Origin: Macrolepiota albuminosa
Lineage: Eukaryota > Basidiomycota > Agaricomycetes > Agaricales > Agaricaceae
NCBI GenBank assembly: GCA_027475525.1
Contig: JAMWFC010000054.1
Coordinates: forward strand, 1,976,468-2,040,467
DNA: 64,000 nt
Reading direction: 5' to 3'
This document shows positions 32,436 through 44,700 of this stretch, piece by piece. The notes under the pieces are model-generated. The model was not told where the DNA came from, searched no databases, and saw nothing but the letters and a program-made list of their open reading frames with translations. Position numbers and translations under genes: made by a program. Within the stretch, counting starts at the first letter, position 1; each line of letters opens with the position of its first letter.

Positions 32436-35400
32436 GAAAGCCGCATCAACGAGCTTTCTCATGTGCTCGACAGTAATGGCGCTTCCGTTGTGGAATCAAT
32501 CGATGACTCGTCTCTGACACATTTCATCACGAATTCGAATAGTTTTGAACGGTGGCAAGAGATTGCGACGCGCGAAGAAGAGGGAACGCTTGTGGTAGTC
32601 ACAGTGCGCTGTATTACTTCATTCTGATAGCAATGTCAATAACAAATCTGTGACTCTCAGGACAAATGGGTTGATAAATCCCTACTTCTTGGAAAAGTAC
32701 AACAGTGAGTCTTCTGTACCTTAGTTGTGAGGCACAAGCAAAGTATACTAAAATCCCTGTTAAAAAAGTGCATCGTTCTACTCTGCCGATCCTGCCATGA
32801 TCTTTTCCGGTGTTGTTGCATGTGCTGCAGAGGTTCGTACAATCCTCTCTAGTATCGATCTGGGAAAACAATCATTACTCTGCAGCTCGAGGCCACAGAC
32901 CTTGAAGTCCTCTCTGCTGGAATCACCGCGTTAGGAGGACAGTGGCGGACGGGCTTAACCAAAGATGTCACTCATCTCTTCGTCACAAAGAATACCTCAG
33001 TGAAGTATACAACCGCAATGCATTTTCGTGACGATACACACGTCAAAGTACTTCTTCCCCACTGGTTCGACGATGCCATCCGCCTAGGTATCAGCGGCTT
33101 GGACACTACACCATATGAATGGCCCGATCCTCCTATGCTACGCGCCCTTGACGCGGAGGGCGGAGAAGGCGCAAAAGCGGACATGATGAAGCGAACTGCA
33201 CTACGTAGGCTTGACAATGAGAAGAAATCACTATACCGCACAGCTGATCTATTATTCCCTGGTGCACCGTTGCCCAATGGTGAAGAGGGGATGTCAGTAT
33301 CAAGCGCTGAAGGTCCACGAGGGAAGTCTAAGAACGTCTGGGAAGGACGCCGTGTCTTACTAGGCCGTAGCTTGGAGTTGTCTGGGAGCCGACAAGATGC
33401 GGTTGAGGCGGAGATCCGAAGAGCAGGTGGCAAGACCGTATCGTATGAAGGGGGAAAGGACGAAGAAGCAGCAGCAATTAACGAGTGCGATGTATTTGTC
33501 ACAAGATTTCGTAGTGGAAAGGCTTATGTCCAGGTATGTCTTTCGCATTATCTTGCTCCCTCGCTATCCTGAGGTTCCTAAGGCTGTAAGACAAAGTAAA
33601 ACTATTGGAACTCTGCCGTGGGTGTTTCATGTGCATTCCACTGGCACTCTTTCGCCGCCTATGGACCAGCTCCTCTGGTATCCAGTACCTAAACGACCTA
33701 TAGAGGGCTTCTCTGGACATGTGTGTCCCTCCCTCCCGTTTGTTCTCATATTGTTAACCTGGACCCCGTGTGTTAGGAAATTACAGTGACAAATTATACG
33801 GGTGAATCGCGTGAATATATTAAAAAACTCATCATAGCCATGGGTGCCGTATTCACTCCCAGTATGTCTGGAAAGAACACTGTTCTTATTGCGGCATAGT
33901 GAGAATGTTCCTGATTATATGCCAGAGATAACTGATCAAGCTTTGAGCAGCATATCGGGACAAAAGACCGAGAAAGCCGCGTCATGGTCTATCCCGATTG
34001 TTAACCATCTCTGGCTCGAGGACTGCTTTGTAAAGTGGCGAAACCTGACTGTTGCGCTTGAGAAGTATATTGTCTTCCCGCCTGGTGTGGATTTCTCTCG
34101 CCAACTTGGAGATCGTGGTGTCGGTCGTGCAGTGGAAGAAATTGGAGAAGAGGATTTGGACTTCCTCGAACAAGAAGTCGATGTGGAAGAGACAGTTGCA
34201 TATGCGCGCCAAAGTGAAGTAACTGATGCACCAATTCAGAGGAAAACAAATGGTCCCAGCTATCCCCTGAGTACGCCTGGCAGTGCAAGAGATGCTCAAG
34301 AGGTTGAGGAAGTCATTCGTGCTGGTGGAGACGGAAATGCGCACATGCAAGTAGAACCTCAAGATTTTCAGGTCCATGCGTTTGAGCCGGCGGCTGCGGA
34401 AGAGGATGAGGAGGCTATGGAGGACGAGGAGCCTCTTGCACCTTCCAAGCCCACACCGACCCCGAGGTCCACTAAGAGCATTGTGGAACGTATACATGAC
34501 AAAGGCGAAAGCACGGCCAAAACAAGGATTAAGCCACGACCCAAAGGCAAAACTCAAGTTTTGTACAAAGACCGTAGTGTGACCCCCGAAGTAGATATCG
34601 TGGAACACAGGAACCCTCAGCTGGGGATTAGCTCTCAGAACAAACGGTCACGCGCCAATACAAGCAATAACAATAACACCAGCAGTGGTGATGATGAAGT
34701 CGAGATTGTGGAGACGAGTGCAAAGAAGGCAAGCAAAAAACTTGTGAGACGGGTTGGGGAAAGGAGTGAGTCATGGATCATGGATGCGGTAGTGGTGACA
34801 CCTTTGCGACTTAACAAGACCGCGCATGGGAGCGGGAATGAGCGGGAAGGTGGGGAAGATGCTCCATGGAAACCTGCGAGGAGTGTTCTGAAGAAGTCGC
34901 CGAGTAAGAGAGTGTTAAGCGACGAGGAATTGGAGAAGGAAGTAGCGAGGAAAAGGTCAAGAAAGAACGTGTTTATTAACGACGAGGTGGACGAGGCAGG
35001 CGCTCAGGAGTCTATCACCTTGGATGTGAACAACGGGAAGGAGAGAACGCAGCCGGATGGAGGAGAGGAAGAAGAGCCACCAGCAAAAGCCAAAAGCCAC
35101 AAGGCTGTGGTGGCGTTGTCGTCGACGTGGAGAAAGGGGAAGGGGAAGGAAAGGCATTCATCTTCGGAGTCTGAGGATGAAGACATGGCGGTGTCGACGT
35201 CTAAATCAAGGACTAAGCCAAAGATGGCCGAGTTAGAGCGTTCAAGACCCAAGCCGACTAGCAAAGTCAAGAAGACCGCTGGAACCCCAACGTTTGCAGA
35301 GGAGGTTCCACGACTCACTGCTTCCAGACCTCGAACACCGATCTCGAGGTCAAAGAGGATATCTCCACTGCCTACATCAGATAACGAAGGGGAACCTTCT

Positions 35401-37464
35401 ACGTCGAAAAACACAAACGCTAGATCTCGAGCTTCGACGACCAAATCCAAGCAGGCTCCTAGATTATTCCTATCAGATGAAGAAGAGCCTTCTCCAGTTA
35501 AAAGGACAGCAACTAAGCCCGGGCCTTCATCTTCAAAGTCAGAGAAGATCTCAGCTCGCATGTCTGGCGAAAATAGCGAACCTTTTCACTCCAAAAAGAC
35601 CTTGACTAAATCGACGACTTCCAAGAAATCAAAGAAAGCTGTCACACCTCCAATATTAGATGAAGACTCTGATTTAACCCCTCCACCAAGTTCTCCGGCT
35701 AAGGCAGCAAAGAAAACTGTTCAGAGTGCTCCTCAAAGGTCAAAGGGTAGGAGTAAGGCTGTTTCATCGGACGAGAGCGAGGGCGAGGATGAAATGCCGT
35801 TACGTTCCGCTAGAAAATACACCACCAAGGTGATCGAACGTTCTGGATCTGCTGCTAATCCCGGATCTTCCACTACCCCAAAGCGGACTGTCTCAGTCCT
35901 TCTGCCTGGACTATCGTTAAGCACCAAAAAGTCCCCTCAGGGCAGGGATGCAGTCTCAAATGGTCTTTCCCGTTCGGACAGTATTCGAGTAGTTGCAGGT
36001 GAACGAGCTTCAACGAGTCGAACAGCCACAGTGTCCGGCTCAGCAACGAAGTTTAAACCGAAGAAGCCGGTGCCGGTACCAGCCCCGTCGAGGTCAATGT
36101 CTCCTCCTCAAGCTACGGATGATGACGAGGCACCTGTGATCAGCAGCGGGCGGACGAAGCGTGGAGCTGCAGCAAGGGCGTCGCAGAAGCTCCACGAGGA
36201 AATCATGCCGGATGTTTTGAACTTCCAGCAGGAGATGCGGAATGTTGGGAAGAGACGAAGTTTGGGAGCTATTTCTATGCCTGGTGGGAGTGATAGCGGC
36301 AACAAACGGCAATCGGTTGAGAGCTCAGATGAAGGAGATAGTGATTCGAGAGATGTGAAACGTCGGCGCTTGTCTGCGTCTTATGTGAACAAAGGCAAGA
36401 CGCCGGCGGTCGAGGAGGGGGAGGAAAACGAACCCTCCAAACCTGGAAAGGGTAAATGGAAGAAGAAACCTGATGAGGGCGGAGAATGCGCAAGCAAAAT
36501 TGTAAAGGTCAAAATGGCCAAGGCGCACGATGTGAACACTAGGTTTGAGCTTTTGGCGGAGAATGCGCAAGCAAAATTGTAAAGGTCAAAATGGCCAAGG
36601 CGCACGATGTGAACACTAGGTTTGAGCTTTTGATCATTCCTGCATTTCTGATTAACCCCTTTCATATGTAGCATCGATTCAAAATCTGGCGCAGTGCGAC
36701 TTATGACGACTCAAGTTTCCCTGACAGATGATGTTGTCAAGGTCTGTAGCTCAATCTTCTATCATTGTACATGGACTTAAATTTTCAATCTACGTTCAGG
36801 TATTAACTAGACTTGGGGTCAAAATCACAGTCAAGCCCTCAGAGTGTACTCATTTACTCGCACCCCATCTCGTTCGGACAGAAAAGTTCCTTTGTGCGCT
36901 CGCGAGCGCCCCTTTCATCCTGACAGACAAGTGGGCAGTTGAGTCCGCTGCTGCTAGGAAGCTCCTCGGTAAGCGCTCAAGGTTGAACTGATCTTTCGGC
37001 TGACTGTATGCATACCTAAGATGAGCGGAATTACCTATTGCGCGATAAGATTAACGAAAGAAAGTTTGATTTCGTGCTTGCAGATGCGCTATTGCGAGCT
37101 AAGGAGCTTAAGGGCACTCTTTTTTCCAAAATGGTGTTTTACGTCACCCCAAAGGTACCGGTCGACATTAAACTGCTCAAGAATGTCGTGACTGCATGTG
37201 GCGGTCAGGTATTTGACTTCGCTATTGCTGATTGTCTGATTTGCTCAAGTATGCGGTTAGGTTAGCGCCCAAATACCGACATCACGAGTCATGAATGCCA
37301 ATAATGATCGATACATTGTCTCGTGCCCGGAAGATGTCGCGATTTGGCGGCCGATTGCCTCGACACATCCCATATATACCCATGAACTGATCTTGACGTC
37401 CGCTTTGAAACAGGAGATTGATTGGGACAACGAGAAATATAGGGTTCCTAGCTCACATCTATAA
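32389..37464 (+). CDS. multi-BRCT DNA-damage scaffold protein, Rtt107/Brc1-like
   Basis: About 1400 residues over ten or more exons. N-terminal BRCT repeats are visible: LFDGVHYFLSTSF... with WVDKSLLLGKV; GITALGGQWRTGLTKDVTHL with VLLPHWFDDAIRLG; GRRVLLGRSLELSG; and LIIAMGAVFTP with IVNHLWLEDCFVKW. A long acidic/basic Ser-rich linker follows (about 34100-36500). Then come the C-terminal BRCT pair LTRLGVKITVKPSECTHLLA, ILTDKWAVESAA and VVTACGGQ...YIVSCPED. This 4+2 arrangement is that of Rtt107/Brc1, which binds gamma-H2A at stalled forks. Splices such as GCA-TA|C-ATA near 33900 and ACT-AG|C-ATC near 36670 restore the frame. Two problems: a 1-nt frame break between SFP and ESR at about 32435, and the 77-bp duplication at 36478, both at probable assembly joints. 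The stop is TAA at 37462. Confidence 0.85.
36478..36631. repeat. exact 77-bp tandem duplication in the BRCT gene
   Basis: 36478-36554 is repeated exactly at 36555-36631. It covers the end of the large exon and its splice donor (ACTAG|GTTTGA), so two donors exist. Reading through both copies runs into a stop at 36580. Confidence 0.9.
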
Positions 37465-37596
37465 TCATCTCGTTACATCTATATTATCACTCTTTCACTG
37501 GTCTAGCGTCTGTTAAACAGGTTCCTAGCTCACATCTATAATCATCTCGTTACATCTATATTATCACTCTTTCACTGGTCTAGCGTCTGTTAAACA
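37443..37596. repeat. exact 77-bp tandem duplication at the BRCT gene 3' end
   Basis: 37443-37519 is repeated exactly at 37520-37596. The first copy contains the last codons and TAA stop (37462) of the Rtt107-like gene. Confidence 0.9.
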
Positions 37597-37628
37597 GCAT
37601 TATGCACAAGAAAAATGTAAAATAGTAA

Positions 37629-37710
37629 GGGCACATGGTGTAGCTGGTTATCACGCTCGCTTTGCAGTTAGAGATGCGAGTGGTCTCCGGTTCGATTCCG
37701 GATGTGTCCA
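37629..37710 (+). tRNA. tRNA-Ala (anticodon UGC), with short intron
   Basis: Third copy of the family: GGGCACA/TGTGTCC acceptor with G3-U70, the same A and B boxes and the UGC anticodon. The anticodon loop is 15 nt (about 8-nt intron, different in sequence from the other two). A TTTT run lies about 25 nt downstream. It sits 69 bp upstream of the MFS transporter ATG. Confidence 0.92.
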
Positions 37711-37778
37711 GGACTGCGAGTCTGTTTTCTTCTGTGAAGATTTCTTTTTCTACATTTCCACTTCTTTCTTTAATATTT

Positions 37779-40250
37779 ATGGTTTGTCTCCCCGATTTTC
37801 TTCCCTACTTTACTTTCTGTTTATTGAAAATTTTCTAGGACAATGCTGCTTATATAGCACTTTATGGAAACGTTGAAATACAAGATGATGAACCCACCCA
37901 CCAAAATATCGTACGGGAACCTCTCCTATCACCTAGAAATCCCAAGCTTCGAGGAACTTTCCAACTTCACTCTGACGGACACTCGTACAGCTATTCGTAT
38001 GGACCTAAGGGAGTCGCGGGGTTCTTACACAACTATTACGCCTTTCTCTGCGCGTTTTTCGCGTCTCTTGGGGGCTTGACTTTTGGTTATGATCAGGGTG
38101 TGGTTCGTACAGGAATACATGCGTCCTCCCCTCCTTCTTAGCTGACTTTGTCAAGATTGCTAACGTTCTAGTTATGAATGACTTTGTGCGACGATGGCCA
38201 ATTACACCCCTACAGAAAGGGAGCATGAGTAGGTCTTCCTCTTTATGAACCCTTCAGTACACTGATGACATACGCTACAGCTGCGGTACTGGAGCTCGGT
38301 GCTTTACTCGGAGCCCTTGTTGCGGGGACCCTTGCAGACCAATATTCTCGTCGACATCCGATATTTGTGGCTTGCAGTATGAGTCTTCTCGTTTTTGACT
38401 CTGACCGTCGTTTAATTGGCATTTTGTCCAGTTGTGTTCTGCATAGGATCCGGGTTCCAGTGCAGTGCACAGTCTCTGAGCCACCTTTTCATCGGGCGTG
38501 GGGTTGGCGGAGTTGGCGTTGGGGCACTTAGGTACATCTTCAATCCTCAACATGTATTGCCTCTGGCTCATTGGGCTATTTAGTATGCTGTCCCCGTTAT
38601 ACATGGCTGAAATCAGTCCACCTGAGGTCCGCGGGTCCCTTATGGCGTTAGAACAATTCTCCATCGTACTTGGCGTCGTATTTGGTTTCTGGACAGGCTT
38701 CCTAACTCGTTCCAGTGCGTCATACCTCTCTTCACGACAGGCCGAGACAGTTTATCCTTTCGTCAGTCCCATCATCAGCTTCATGGCGAATACCACTCGG
38801 GTTACAACTCATACCAGGTGCCATTTTGGGCATTGGATGTTTCTTCTTACCGTCATCACCGAGATTGCTGGTCCTTCATGGCCGATATGAGGATGCGATG
38901 GCGAGTCTAGCACGACTGCGCTCAAGATCACCAGAAGAGGTTCATAATGACCCGTTGTTGCAGGTTTGTGTCCTTTTTGTCTGGACTTGAGTGTTTCATT
39001 GAAGATACCTTGAGATCGAACTACTCGAGATGCAAGTTGAAACTAGATTAATCCAGTGTGCCCTTAACGATGATGATGATGATGATGATGACGGACTTCA
39101 GCCCTGGAACATTGAATCTGAATTGAAGGTTTGGAAACGGCTTCTACAAAAGAAATACAGAGATAGAACTTGGATTGGTGTGCTTATGATGGTATTTCAG
39201 CGTGAAGTCTATCCAACAATTCGCCCAAAGTCCATTTTATCTAATTCTGTGACTCAGAGTGGAGTGGAATCAATGCTCTCCTTTACTACGGCCCCACTAT
39301 TGCGCAAAGTATCGGGCTTCAGGGAGATAGGGTGATTCTGTTGGTATCAGGTGGTATCGGGATCGTCCAGTTCATAGCTGTCATCCCTGCCATTCTTCTC
39401 ATCGATCGCGCCGGTAAACTAGTATAATATCAGACCTATCGCATAACCTAACGACTGGCATCAGGTAGGAAACCACTCCTTCGAAGCGGGAGTGTCTTTA
39501 TGTCCCTCTCCCATGTTACCATCGCATTGCTGGTATGTCAAAATGTCCAATCATGTTACTACTAATTTAGTTGAACCAGGTCAACCTATTTGAGTCTGAT
39601 TGGTCGGCACATTCATCAGCGGCCTGGGTAGCAGTTGGGTACGTTCCTGTCAATATCTGATGTTACCTGAGATGAATACTTGGTTAGTGGAATATATACC
39701 TTCACAGCCGCCTATGGAGTATCTTTCGGACCTATCGGTTGGGTTCTTCCTAGTGAGGTTTTCCCTCTTTCTCTGAGGAGCAAGGGTGTCGCACTCTCAA
39801 CAGCCTCTAACTGGTTTAACAACTGTATGTCGTCCTCTCTTTAAACGTGAGATGTCTTGAACGTTATCGTCAGTTTTAATTGGACTGCTTTCACCACTAC
39901 TCATGGACTATTCTGCAGCGTAAGTGTGGATTTGTTATTCTATGTCACATACTGACGATCTAATACCCAATCGCTTAGTGGCGCGTTCATGGTTTTTGCA
40001 GTCGCTTGCTTAATCGCATACTTCTGGGCAACTTACTTCATTCCGGAAACAGCTAATGTTTCCCTTGAAGAGGTGGATGCTGTTTTTGCGTCGTCCGCTG
40101 GAAGGGAGGATGCGCAGTTGAGGGAACAGGTAAATTCCTTGACTTCTCAACCCTTCAAGTTATTGTTCATTCAGCTTTCATTGGGTAAAGATTGAAGAAG
40201 ATCTAGGACTTCGTGGTCTTGTCAGGGAATTGGGAGCTAATTATAACTAG
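37779..40250 (+). CDS. MFS sugar transporter
   Basis: About 540 residues over 13 or more exons. Landmarks of the sugar-porter family are present: FASLGGLTFGYDQGV then IANVLVMNDF in helix 1, ADQYSRRHPI (loop 2-3) and GRGVGGVGVGALSMLSPLY with MAEISPPEVRGSL (signature 2). Also present are PSSPRLLVLHGRYEDA (end of the N half), GINALLYYGPTIA in helix 7, LIDRAGRKPLL and FIPETANVSLEEVDAVF at the C-terminus. It should sit in the plasma membrane and carry a hexose or related sugar by proton symport; the substrate cannot be told. The best start is an exon holding only ATG (37779-37781), joined across a 57-nt intron to GAC-AAT-GCT at 37839. A (GAT)n tract near 39069 encodes eight Asp in the central loop. 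The stop is TAG at 40248. Confidence 0.87.
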
Positions 40251-40505
40251 ATTTTGGGTGATACCTCTATCTCGTACTTAAACGGATCATATAAAATGAG
40301 TCGTCAACTAAAACAACTGATTTATACTTCGCACTTGACAATCAGCCTGATTTAAAGTCAGGACTTGCCCTCGTCAGCCAAAACAAACGTCGATTTTGTA
40401 CATAATGCTACAGATGAACCACATAATATAGAAGCGCTATGGAGTCTAAGTTAAATACTGATTCTATATAAGTGTCCTATAATAGAAAGTCTCATTAGTC
40501 GGAAA

Positions 40506-40901
40506 TTACAGTTTAACAACAGTCCAACCCTCTCCCATTCCAAAATCCCTCGCACTCGAGATCTTGGCACCGACTTCACCCATGACAGAAGTAGGGTCAA
40601 ACACGATAATGGGCTTTGGAAGAGCACGTCTTCGCTGTGGCATGTCGAAGCCGGGCACGAGATGACCCAAGAGCTCCAGAGCTTGGACCTTTGCAGGTAG
40701 CTCGCTGAAAGACAACTGGAAAGTTACGCCTCGCCGTTGCCGAAGGGACGTGCCATTGTATGAGGAGTTACATGAAGAGGAGAGGGTAGAAAGGGTAGAT
40801 GATGTAGATTCGATGGATGCAGAACGTTTGTGTGATGAGGGTGCCGACGTGTGTGTAGGAGCAATATATGGAGCTCCAAGGACGAGCGGCATTCTGTTCA
40901 T
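40506..40901 (-). CDS. hypothetical protein, 131 residues
   Basis: A single open frame with a Ser/Thr-rich N-terminal half (SIESTSSTLSTLSSSCNSS) followed by a more ordered-looking C-terminal half (RRGVTFQLSFSELPAKVQAL, PKPIIVFDPTSVMGEVG). There is no signal peptide, membrane segment or recognised domain. It is convergent with the MFS gene. The C-terminal part reads like real coding sequence; I do not recognise the family. Confidence 0.5.
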   Translation of the reverse strand: MNRMPLVLGAPYIAPTHTSAPSSHKRSASIESTSSTLSTLSSSCNSSYNGTSLRQRRGVTFQLSFSELPAKVQALELLGHLVPGFDMPQRRRALPKPIIVFDPTSVMGEVGAKISSARDFGMGEGWTVVKL

Positions 40902-41707
40902 AGCTTCGGTTGAAGGCAGAATATGAGTTCGAATCGTGTGATGCTTTGCAAGTCGTAGGGAATTAGATAGTAGATTAGAATCGGATATATGATGAGGCCA
41001 GGGTCAACCAAGGCAGTTTGAATTAGTAGGTGGATTGAAGTTTTCAATCGTCATCTAAGGTCGTTATATAGGCTCTGAAGCGGTGTATATGTGAAACTGC
41101 GCCGGCGTATTGTATTTTTTTTGAAAGCTGAGACGCAGCCCTTATGAGCTTTATTGTGCGCCTTGACAACAGGACGACCCGCATCAATCTATGCGACTGG
41201 TCTAAACAGTCACCTGTCGGATTGCAGAGCAAGTTTTTCACAGCAGCACTGCCTTTCTCTCCACCTTTGGAGCCTTCCATGGGAAAATGCCGTCAAAGCG
41301 TAGTCTCCCAGCAGACCTCAGAAGATGGGAACAGATTGTAGCAGTCCTTCGCATAGCACAAACGCACTCGCGTGGCAGTAAGGATCTGTAGTCCACATGG
41401 TGGCAAATGCAGTGAGCACGGCCTCATGCCGCACAACAAAATCAAGATCTATGCATTATGGTTCTGATTGGTATATTTCGAGACGAAAACGTTAAGAATG
41501 CCGTCGAAGGCATCCTGATGTGGACCGCACCCGTAAGTAATGGTCTCAATCTTGTCCTGATTTGAACATAGATAAATCCCAAATAAAGACACAAGTGATC
41601 TTCATTAGTTTGCGCTCAAAAGGTTTGGTCGGTCGGATTCATCTCATAAGAATTTCATTCGAATTCGAAATAAACTGATTGTCCAAAAATATAAAGATAT
41701 ATCAACT
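40902..41707. other. intergenic, no gene recognised
   Basis: Lies between the small minus-strand gene and the 3' end of the GH115 gene. Short open frames only (for example 41144-41341), without motifs. Confidence 0.5.
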
Positions 41708-44700
41708 TCATACGATAAGACTTTCAGGTGGTCCAAGATAACTTGGCATCAAAGCACCAGTGTCTAGATAAAATATGAATATTAAGAACAACAAGTCAGC
41801 TATCTATGGACTCACTTATCACAATCTTTTCGACTACGACCGCAGGTTCAATCATTGCAATCTAAAATCCATTGAGGTCACAGTTCTTTGGATAATTTGA
41901 TCCGTACCTTTAACGTGTGCGGTCCAGGCGTAACTCCAGAAACATTTGCAACAACACTAATAATGTTGTTTGCCGCAAACCCATCATTGCCACCCCATGC
42001 CGCTGGGAAACCACCAGGCACAGCTGGAGGGAAGAAATACAGAGCTTGTGGAGTTTGCGAGTCAAGCTGTACAGAAAATCCTATTGGACGATCCTTTTCG
42101 CCGGCGTTGAAGGATGGATTGACATATGTGGTTACTGTCAAATCTCCACTCCCGTTCATGGTATTGAAATGATAGAAGTCGTACTCCCTGAAAGTCCTAC
42201 TCAGTAACAAAGATTGCTTCCATACTATTGAAACTTACACACTGGGGCCTGCACCCGCCGTATAATTTGCCTCGTTGTTTCCAAGATGTGGCCATGGAGT
42301 GATGGCCGAGATAGTGCGGCCATAGCGCGGAAGGACTTTCCACGAAACCCCAGAAACACTTGTATTGCGAGTTGTATGGGCAGCCTCAATCGAGATGACA
42401 CCTGCTCCTTCGACGAACCCTTCCGAATTAGTCAGCTAAGTCCTTCAAGAATATATCGAAAATGGATACCTTTGAAGGTCGATGGCAACGTATTCTTTGT
42501 GGCCATAAAGATCACGGAGACAGAGAGCGGCTGCTGGTCCAAAGCTGTTGCTTTAAATGTCAGAGTAGCCGAGGACGTTCCAGCTGGTAGCTGAGACCAG
42601 TCATTCACGCTCGCAAAGACGCGCGTCTCCGGTGCGGAAGGAGATACAGAGCCTTCCGTCTGAGATAGTTTGACCCATGTTGCGTTGCTGGTTACAGTGA
42701 AAGTGAACGAACTTGGACCACCGGAGCCAACGTCAATGTAACGGGTGCCGAAAGTGTCAAAGTTATCCAACGTCACAGTCGGTGGTGGGCAATTGTAGCC
42801 CAGGCTGCATTGATTTGGATTGTCTCCGGGCCTGTGGAGACAAAGCAACGGTTACTCTGGGTTCGAAGGGTATGAGTTGTAGCGTGACTTACCACGCTCC
42901 AAGCGTGCCTTCAGGCGCTATACGCATGACCCCAGCGAGGACTTGCTTTTTGGGTGAAACGCGTGTGACTGGTGGCATGCTATGAATCAGGGTATTGACA
43001 ATGTGATCCAACACATAAAAAAAAAGATCACTTACGTGTTTGCCATGGGCTGCTGCCAGTAGTAGTATCCGACATCTATGTTCATCAATTACAAGTATTG
43101 ACTGGAAAGGTGAACACTATCTCACGAGTTTGATCCATCATGCTAAATTAACAGATAATGCTTGACTCATTGTCTGGAAGGAAGATACAAAGAATGCTCA
43201 CTGGTCCCATTTTCCTAAACGCACTTGTCGTTAATTTCGCTCCCCAGCAGAGGAATTACAACTTACCATTAAGTATGGTATGGTATTGTTGTTCAATGTT
43301 GTAGTCCTCTTCGAAAAATGTCTCAACATTGTCAGCAAGGCCATTAGCGCTGAGCTGTGAGCTTAGTGTCACTGAGAGTTCAACGCCAAGAGCTTTCAAC
43401 TCACCCTAGCTTGAGAAGCCCTCATATTGTTCTGACCAGCGGCGATGAGCTGAAAGCAGACCATTAAATTAACTTCACCACCTATTAAGACAGAGTATAT
43501 CACCATATTCGCCAAGTTGGCGCTCGCAATAACCGGATGATGAACGAGCTGGAAGAACGCTGGCTTGAAGTCGGCAGAAAGGTTATTGTAAACGTTGGTA
43601 GATGCGTTCTTCAATGTTTCCCATGCGTCAAGAACACGTTCAGCTCTGTAAATCTCCGTTATCAGACGATGGATCTCCAGATAGGCTATTCTTGCTCACT
43701 CTCGGTAGGAGATCAAACTGAAAGTCGTTGAATTGAGTAACTCCGGCTTCCTTCGTGAATTGAACCGCGTCAGGTTACCAACAATGTCCGTCACCGTCGC
43801 AGCGACAGATGGTGACACTTGAAACTCGCGTTGAGCCCAGCTGGAGATGAAAGAGTCCAGATTATCAGGGTTCCAACGGGTCGCATCCCAACCTAAATTA
43901 GTAAAAAACTCGATTTCCCGCTCGTAAGGCTTCATATCGCCAACGTTGAGAATCCAGATACGCGTGGCTTCACGTTCTACGGCAAGGGACATCTGCTCGT
44001 AAATCTAATAATGGTCTTAGTCTTGCCGTCTCGCAACAAGCTAAGGAGGCAAAGGAATACTTTGGGGATCTGACTGGACTAGAAGTAACAAATTCAAATT
44101 ATGAACATAAAATGTGAATCACTATGGAGTCCTAGACTGACCGTTATCCACTTGTAATCCCTGGGTGGCCCGACCTAGTACTGATCGTAGATCTGGATAA
44201 AGCATTGCCGAGATCACAACTTACGAGGTCAACCTGACCACGCGATTATATACAACTAATTAGAAACGTGAATCCACGTACATGATAATAGATACCAGCT
44301 CCGCCGGTCCTGTTACGTTCTGACTGAGTTGGGTAGCGGCGGACATTACCCCAGCTAAACAATGTTTATGAGTCTGAATGAGCATTTGAAACTTCGAGTA
44401 GCAGATCGCGTTGCCTACTTATCGTCTGTCCAAAGGAGGGTCACGTAATCGGGCACTTTAAGACCATCATCGTAGTAACCCTCAACCTCTTGATCTACCA
44501 CCCATCCTGTCAGGATAAGCACTACGTCAATGACTGATGGAACTCACAAAGACACCAAAGTTGAGGGACCGATGCAATGTCCTTGTCCATAACACTCGTA
44601 ATAATATCCTTTTGAGTGTTGACAATGTTTTGCAGTAGATCTATATTTTCAGTTTCGGAGAGTGGCACTTGTTGGTTAAAATTAATTAAAAATTTGAGCC

